Source of the DNA: Botryococcus braunii
Lineage: Eukaryota > Chlorophyta > Trebouxiophyceae
DNA: 64,000 nucleotides
Assembly (NCBI GenBank): GCA_002005505.1
Contig: KV908618.1
Span: 115,490-179,489, forward strand
Reading direction: 5' to 3'
The notes beneath the pieces are model-generated. The model ran no database searches and was not told the DNA's origin. It saw nothing but the letters and a program-made list of their open reading frames with translations. Made by a program: the position numbers and the translations under genes. This document shows positions 59,646-64,000 of this stretch, piece after piece (the stretch's first letter is position 1; every line of letters begins with the position of its first letter).

Positions 59646-62600
59646 CTAAGCGCGCCTAGCGCGCTTCCGCTGCTTCTCAGCATTTTTACCACGTCCTTTA
59701 CGTTTCTTGTCCACCTTTTCTTTTTGTTCCGGCCTGTGCTCCGTGGTTAAATCCCAGTACCGCTGTAACGCCTCCCTGGCGTGTTCTAAGTTATCCTCTG
59801 GCTCCCAAGTATTATGAATATCCTGATACCCGGTCCACTTTACAAGATATTCTCGCGCAGTTTTTCGACCTCGTAACTTTCGTTCCCTATGAGCTAGCAC
59901 AGCCTCGACCTCATACTCCTCTTCTCCATCAATAATCTCAGGTAGAGGAGGAGGTTGTACCGTCCCACCTTCCTTATAAGGCTTAAGCATAGAAACATGG
60001 AAGACATCATGAACCCTCAGAGTTTTTGGAAGCCTAATTCTGAAAGCTACCGATGATACCTCCTGGACGATGGGAAAAGGCCCAATAAACCGAGGTAAGA
60101 GTTTTCTTGTCCGAGTATGCTTGAATTTCAGATTCTTTGTTGAGAGGAGGACAGGTTGGCCTATTTTTAAAATAGGAGCATCTTTTCTCCTCGCGTCCGC
60201 ATATGCCTTCATGCGGTCCTGCGCAGCTTTGAGACATGTCCGCGCTCTTTCTAGATCCCATCTCATCCTTCGTACAAACTCTGCTGCTGCCGGTACATAC
60301 TCACGTACAGAAGATGTCACACCTTCATAGACTTCCTGGAAGGGAATCGTGGGATCCTGACCGAAAGTCAACCTAAATGGAGTAGTATTGATTGATTGCT
60401 GAAAAGTGTTGTTGTAAGAAAATTCAGCCTCACACAAATGTTTATCCCAGTCGTTGTGTCTTCCAGTGACGTAATGACGCAAATAATCCTCCAAAATCCT
60501 ATTAATTCGTTCCGTTTGACCGTCGGTCTGCGGATGAAACGCTGTAGATAGCGCAGAGCGACAACCGGTCAACCGAAAGAGCTCTTGACAGAAGCGACCC
60601 ACCCACCTAGGATCTCTGTCAGATACAATGTGAGTGGGAAACCCATGCAAGGTGAAAACCCGGGTCCGTAACAGTTGAGCTATCACTTCTGCACTTGCGT
60701 CAGTGGTCGTCGGAGCGAAGTGCGCATACTTTGACAACCTATCAACAGCAACCCAGATAGCGTCATATCCTTCCTTAGTTCTTGGCAGTCCAGTGATTAG
60801 GTCCATAGACATTGATTGCCACTTTCTGTCAGGTATTTCTAGAGGGTGTAGTAACCCTGCAGGTAAGTGTGCTGGGGCTTTGACACGCTGACACGAGTCA
60901 CATTGGGCCACAAAGTCAGCCACATCTGCGGCCATCCCTGGCCACCACCAGGAACGTTGAATTAATTCGAGGGTCCTGTCCCTGCCTGGATGACCAACTA
61001 TAGGTGGTCCATGCAAATTTTCCAGGATTTCTCTACGAAGGTTACGTTCGACACCGTCAGAACTCATATGGTGGGAGGGAACGTAAATGCGCGCACCGCG
61101 CTTCCACAAGCCACTATGGAAGCTTAACTTGCGGCGATTTTGTTTACGATGGAGCCAATCATCTATCTCATATGCCTCACTTAAAACCCTTCCCCATCCC
61201 CTCAACCCGTCCATCGGCGTGGGTAGGGTGGTGGAGTCTGCAGCCTCCCCAACCCCCATCGCTCCTACTCCGACAGGGGGAGAGTGCTCCCCCAGGGGCC
61301 CTGCCCTAGCCTGAACCGACGCCTGAACCCCAGCCTGGGCCCGAGCTAGGGCTCGGACGTGGGCCCCGGCTAAGTGAGGACTCCTAGACAATGGGTCAGC
61401 AGGGTTAGTGGATCCCGGCGCATATTCCCATTGGATGTCGAATAACTGTAGAAACTCCGCCCAGCGCGCCCGTCTGGGTGAGAGTAGGGTTTGGGTTTGC
61501 AAAAAACTATTCGCGCGATGGTCCGTAACAACTGTGAAAGTTTGCCCTAATAAGTAACACCTCCACTCCTTGAGGGCATACAACACACCTGCAAGCTCTT
61601 TCTCAGTTGTGGAATAATTGCGTTCGGCATTACTAAGCTTTTTACTGAAGTATGCTACAGGTCTACCTTCTTGCAATAGTACTGCACCCACCCCATAGTC
61701 ACTGGCATCTGAGATCACTTTGAAAGGCTTGCTACTGTCTGGGAGTGCTAGTACAGGAGCATTGGACAAAGTTTCTTTTAAACTTTGAAACGCGTGCTCT
61801 TCAGCTTCTCCCCACGTCCAAGGAACTTTGCCAGTGAGCCGGGTTAAGGGGGCCGCAAGCGTACTGTAACCCGGGACGAACTTGCGGAAGTAGTTGGCTA
61901 GTCCCAAGAATTGTCGTACGTGCGTGCTCCCCGTGGGTGTTGGCCAGTCCACAATAGTCCGAACTTTGGCAGGGTCAACTTTGATGCCGTCGCGCCCCAC
62001 GACATGTCCCAAATACCGCAACTCGTCAGCAAAAAACTCACACTTGGATAATTTTGCATAAAGTTTTTCCTCTCTCAGCCGAGTAAGGATGCGAGTTAAG
62101 TGCTCTAAGTGCTGTTCCCTGGACTTGCTGTATACCAACAAATCATCTAGGTAAACCACAACAAAACCCTCTCGAATAAAATCATGAAACACACTGTTCA
62201 TCAGTCTCTGAAACGTGGAGGGAGCATTCGTGAGACCAAAAGGAAGCACCAAAAATTCAAATGAACCTAAGGGTGTTCTAAAGGCGGTTTTGGGAACATC
62301 GGATTCATGTAATCGCACTTGATGGTAACCTGACAAGAGATCAAAAGAGGTAAAGAACTTTGAACCCTGCAGCTTGTCCAGAAGATCGTCTATCCGTGGC
62401 AACGGATATTTGTCCTTCCTTGTTAAGTTATTAACTGCCCTGTAATCTATAACCATTCGGAATGTTCCGTCTTTCTTTCTCACAAACAATATGGGGCTAC
62501 CATACGGTGATGCACTCGGCCTGATGAAACCCTGTGCTAGTAATTCCTCAACCTGCCTCCGACACTCCGCCACTTCTGGTTCAGCCAACCTATAAGTGGG

Positions 62601-63791
62601 GCGACAGGGCGGCGTATGGCCGGGTGTCATAGGTATAGTGTGCAAGATGCCCCTGTCTGGAGGTAAATCTGGCAATTTCTCTGGAAAAACATCCAAAAAC
62701 TCTAACAACAATTGCTTCAAGTCTTGTGGCTTGTCAGTCATACCCTCAATAACACGCCGGGAGTTTTCGTTTAAATCTAGGCCGGTGGCTCCGCTGTCTT
62801 CGTCCCAAGGATTATCCCCCTCTGTAGTTGCCACTGCAACCCTATGGAGATAGTGTGTTGCACAAACTGAGTCCTGTCCACTCCTTGCCTCTCGCACAAC
62901 CCCCCAAAACCCTGGACAACCCTTTCGCATAGCCCGCCTAGCTTGACCCTCACTTATAACATTTACTTTTTGCGCCGGTAAGGTACCTCTTTCACTAGGG
63001 GGCAGCGGGTTGAGGAGTGTAATGTAGTGTGAGGAATGAGGCGGTTTAAGATGAACTGCGCCATGATTGTAGTCAATTAACGCTTTTCTTTCTTTCAGAA
63101 AATCCTCACCAAGGATTAAGTCCACCCCATCCAACAGAGTTTCGCAGACAATGAAATCCCTCTGTTCCACATATGTTTGAGATAAGTGCACCCTGAGCTT
63201 AGCTGTCCCCGCCGAGCGCATGGTCTGCCCATCTGCAAGCTGGACATCCACACACTTCTTTGACAGCCTCACTCCGAGAGTAGCTAGGAAGTCATGTCTG
63301 ACGAACGAGTGCGTCGCCCCGGTATCGACTAAAGCGACGCCCTTCACACCAGTACAGTTAACATGAAAAAGCATTGCTAAATGCCTATTTGAAAAAGCTT
63401 GAGCAAAAGATACGCTAAATTTGGGTCCGGCATGGTAAACTACATAGGAGTAGGGGACATCAGGTCCCTTGGTACCTTGCAGGATAACTCTCATGCCTTT
63501 TAGCCATGGGTACACTGCCTTGGATTTCGCCACTTTACTACCCATTAGAAAACAAGCACTTAAATGTTTATTTGCTTGTTGCTCACGAGCGAAAGTGGAT
63601 AAGGTGTCCTCCGCTTTACCTATAGGTACTGCAACAAATGTCGGTTTAGACGTTCCATCGGGTAGGGTATTGTCAAAGGGGCCTCTAGAAAAAGAACAAT
63701 GCAAAAACTCAGAACAACGTTGCTCGATAGAAGAATGAAAAGATTCCCAAGGAACAAAAGTGTGGAGGTTTCCTTCTCTAACTCCACTCAT
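59646..63791 (-). CDS. pol: Pol polyprotein of A3
   Basis: 1381 residues, uninterrupted, with the same domain order and landmarks as A1 (protease DTGATHSFVRHDF, YLDD, RNase H, integrase, chromodomain). It differs from A1 by very few residues (for example IQRSWWW where A1 has VQRSWWW). It starts with the ATG that overlaps the gag stop. No defects seen. Confidence 0.95.
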   Translation of the reverse strand: MSGVREGNLHTFVPWESFHSSIEQRCSEFLHCSFSRGPFDNTLPDGTSKPTFVAVPIGKAEDTLSTFAREQQANKHLSACFLMGSKVAKSKAVYPWLKGMRVILQGTKGPDVPYSYVVYHAGPKFSVSFAQAFSNRHLAMLFHVNCTGVKGVALVDTGATHSFVRHDFLATLGVRLSKKCVDVQLADGQTMRSAGTAKLRVHLSQTYVEQRDFIVCETLLDGVDLILGEDFLKERKALIDYNHGAVHLKPPHSSHYITLLNPLPPSERGTLPAQKVNVISEGQARRAMRKGCPGFWGVVREARSGQDSVCATHYLHRVAVATTEGDNPWDEDSGATGLDLNENSRRVIEGMTDKPQDLKQLLLEFLDVFPEKLPDLPPDRGILHTIPMTPGHTPPCRPTYRLAEPEVAECRRQVEELLAQGFIRPSASPYGSPILFVRKKDGTFRMVIDYRAVNNLTRKDKYPLPRIDDLLDKLQGSKFFTSFDLLSGYHQVRLHESDVPKTAFRTPLGSFEFLVLPFGLTNAPSTFQRLMNSVFHDFIREGFVVVYLDDLLVYSKSREQHLEHLTRILTRLREEKLYAKLSKCEFFADELRYLGHVVGRDGIKVDPAKVRTIVDWPTPTGSTHVRQFLGLANYFRKFVPGYSTLAAPLTRLTGKVPWTWGEAEEHAFQSLKETLSNAPVLALPDSSKPFKVISDASDYGVGAVLLQEGRPVAYFSKKLSNAERNYSTTEKELAGVLYALKEWRCYLLGQTFTVVTDHRANSFLQTQTLLSPRRARWAEFLQLFDIQWEYAPGSTNPADPLSRSPHLAGAHVRALARAQAGVQASVQARAGPLGEHSPPVGVGAMGVGEAADSTTLPTPMDGLRGWGRVLSEAYEIDDWLHRKQNRRKLSFHSGLWKRGARIYVPSHHMSSDGVERNLRREILENLHGPPIVGHPGRDRTLELIQRSWWWPGMAADVADFVAQCDSCQRVKAPAHLPAGLLHPLEIPDRKWQSMSMDLITGLPRTKEGYDAIWVAVDRLSKYAHFAPTTTDASAEVIAQLLRTRVFTLHGFPTHIVSDRDPRWVGRFCQELFRLTGCRSALSTAFHPQTDGQTERINRILEDYLRHYVTGRHNDWDKHLCEAEFSYNNTFQQSINTTPFRLTFGQDPTIPFQEVYEGVTSSVREYVPAAAEFVRRMRWDLERARTCLKAAQDRMKAYADARRKDAPILKIGQPVLLSTKNLKFKHTRTRKLLPRFIGPFPIVQEVSSVAFRIRLPKTLRVHDVFHVSMLKPYKEGGTVQPPPLPEIIDGEEEYEVEAVLAHRERKLRGRKTAREYLVKWTGYQDIHNTWEPEDNLEHAREALQRYWDLTTEHRPEQKEKVDKKRKGRGKNAEKQRKRARRA

Positions 63792-64000
63792 GGCCTACCG
63801 CGTCCCCTTGCCCGGCCCCGTCCACGGCCCCGTCCTCTGATTCTCCGTCCCCGTCCGGCCCCACCCTGTGCTGTCCACCCTTGCATAGGGGCTGCTCCCA
63901 CACCGAGGGACCTAAAGTTGTTGTGGCCCCCTCCTACCCGTCGCCGCAGCAAATCACCAGCCAGACCTGGAATTGGTGGAGCAGGCTGGTTTACCTCCTG
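63788..64000 (-). CDS. gag: Gag of A3, C-terminal part (cut by window end)
   Basis: About 70 residues up to the stop at 63788, ending in the Gly/Arg-rich tail (GRGRGRGRARGRGRP). The zinc knuckle and capsid lie beyond the window, so it is not possible to say whether A3 has the full Gag or the A1-type deletion. Confidence 0.9.
   Translation of the reverse strand, partial: QEVNQPAPPIPGLAGDLLRRRVGGGHNNFRSLGVGAAPMQGWTAQGGAGRGRRIRGRGRGRGRARGRGRP

Larger units (their letters stand above)
58763..64000 (-). mobile_element. Ty3/gypsy chromovirus A3 (5' part outside window)
   Basis: On the minus strand: 3' LTR (58763-59061), polypurine tract, 3' noncoding region, intact pol and the C-terminal part of gag, running off the window. 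Inserted next to a CT-rich stretch (58718-58762). Nearly identical to A1 and A2. Confidence 0.95.

Overview
The window looks like nuclear DNA of an intron-rich eukaryote, most likely a green alga or another member of the green lineage (inference). The grounds are a multi-exon gene for a RAP-domain protein with 'LWALA'-type helical repeats, many (GT)n/(CA)n/(CT)n/(GA)n tracts in introns and intergenic DNA, and a dense cluster of chromodomain Ty3/gypsy LTR retrotransposons. No bacterial, organellar, rRNA, tRNA or CRISPR feature was seen.

Layout. (1) About 1-7555, + strand: the 3' part of the RAP gene. Its short exons are separated by introns loaded with simple repeats; the 5' end lies outside the window. 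(2) 7556-10641: no convincing gene. It holds an AGTACT-rich palindromic repeat, a 149-bp tandem duplication and a pair of 26-nt inverted repeats 740 bp apart. (3) 10642-33676: a nested stack of Ty3/gypsy elements. The oldest, element C (+), is split by A1 (-, 12893-19213, target duplication TGTTT) and by B2 (-, 20446-33470, target duplication GCAAA). B2 is in turn split by A2 (+, 23567-30442, target duplication GCTGA). C is then cut off at 33676 by family D. (4) 33677-50943: a rearranged array of five family-D copies. D1 (-) and D2 (+) are fused head to head as a giant inverted repeat. D2 joins D3 (+) through an LTR-TCT-LTR junction. D3 is interrupted by D4 (-), which is broken and fused to D5 (+), and D5 has three disabling lesions and is truncated. 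(5) 50944-51565: a degenerate minisatellite of about 96-bp units built from TTTGGGA/TCCCAAA hairpins. (6) 51566-58762: gene-poor DNA with many dinucleotide tracts, including a 279-nt pure purine tract, and only weak exon-like stretches. (7) 58763-64000: A3 (-), a third near-identical A copy that runs off the window.

How the elements work. Each family encodes Gag with a CCHC zinc knuckle; the complete ones also encode Pol ordered protease, reverse transcriptase, RNase H, integrase, chromodomain. Families A, B and D share one primer-binding site (TGGTATCGGCGAGA) next to their 5' LTR. The families differ in how Pol is made. A and D place pol in the -1 frame with a stop-start junction (overlapping ATGA in A, TAG-TC-ATG in D). 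B and C keep gag and pol in one frame, split by a single TGA inside a conserved short hairpin, which suggests readthrough. A2 appears fully intact. A1 has intact pol but an in-frame deletion of the Gag capsid region. A3 has intact pol, with gag mostly outside the window.
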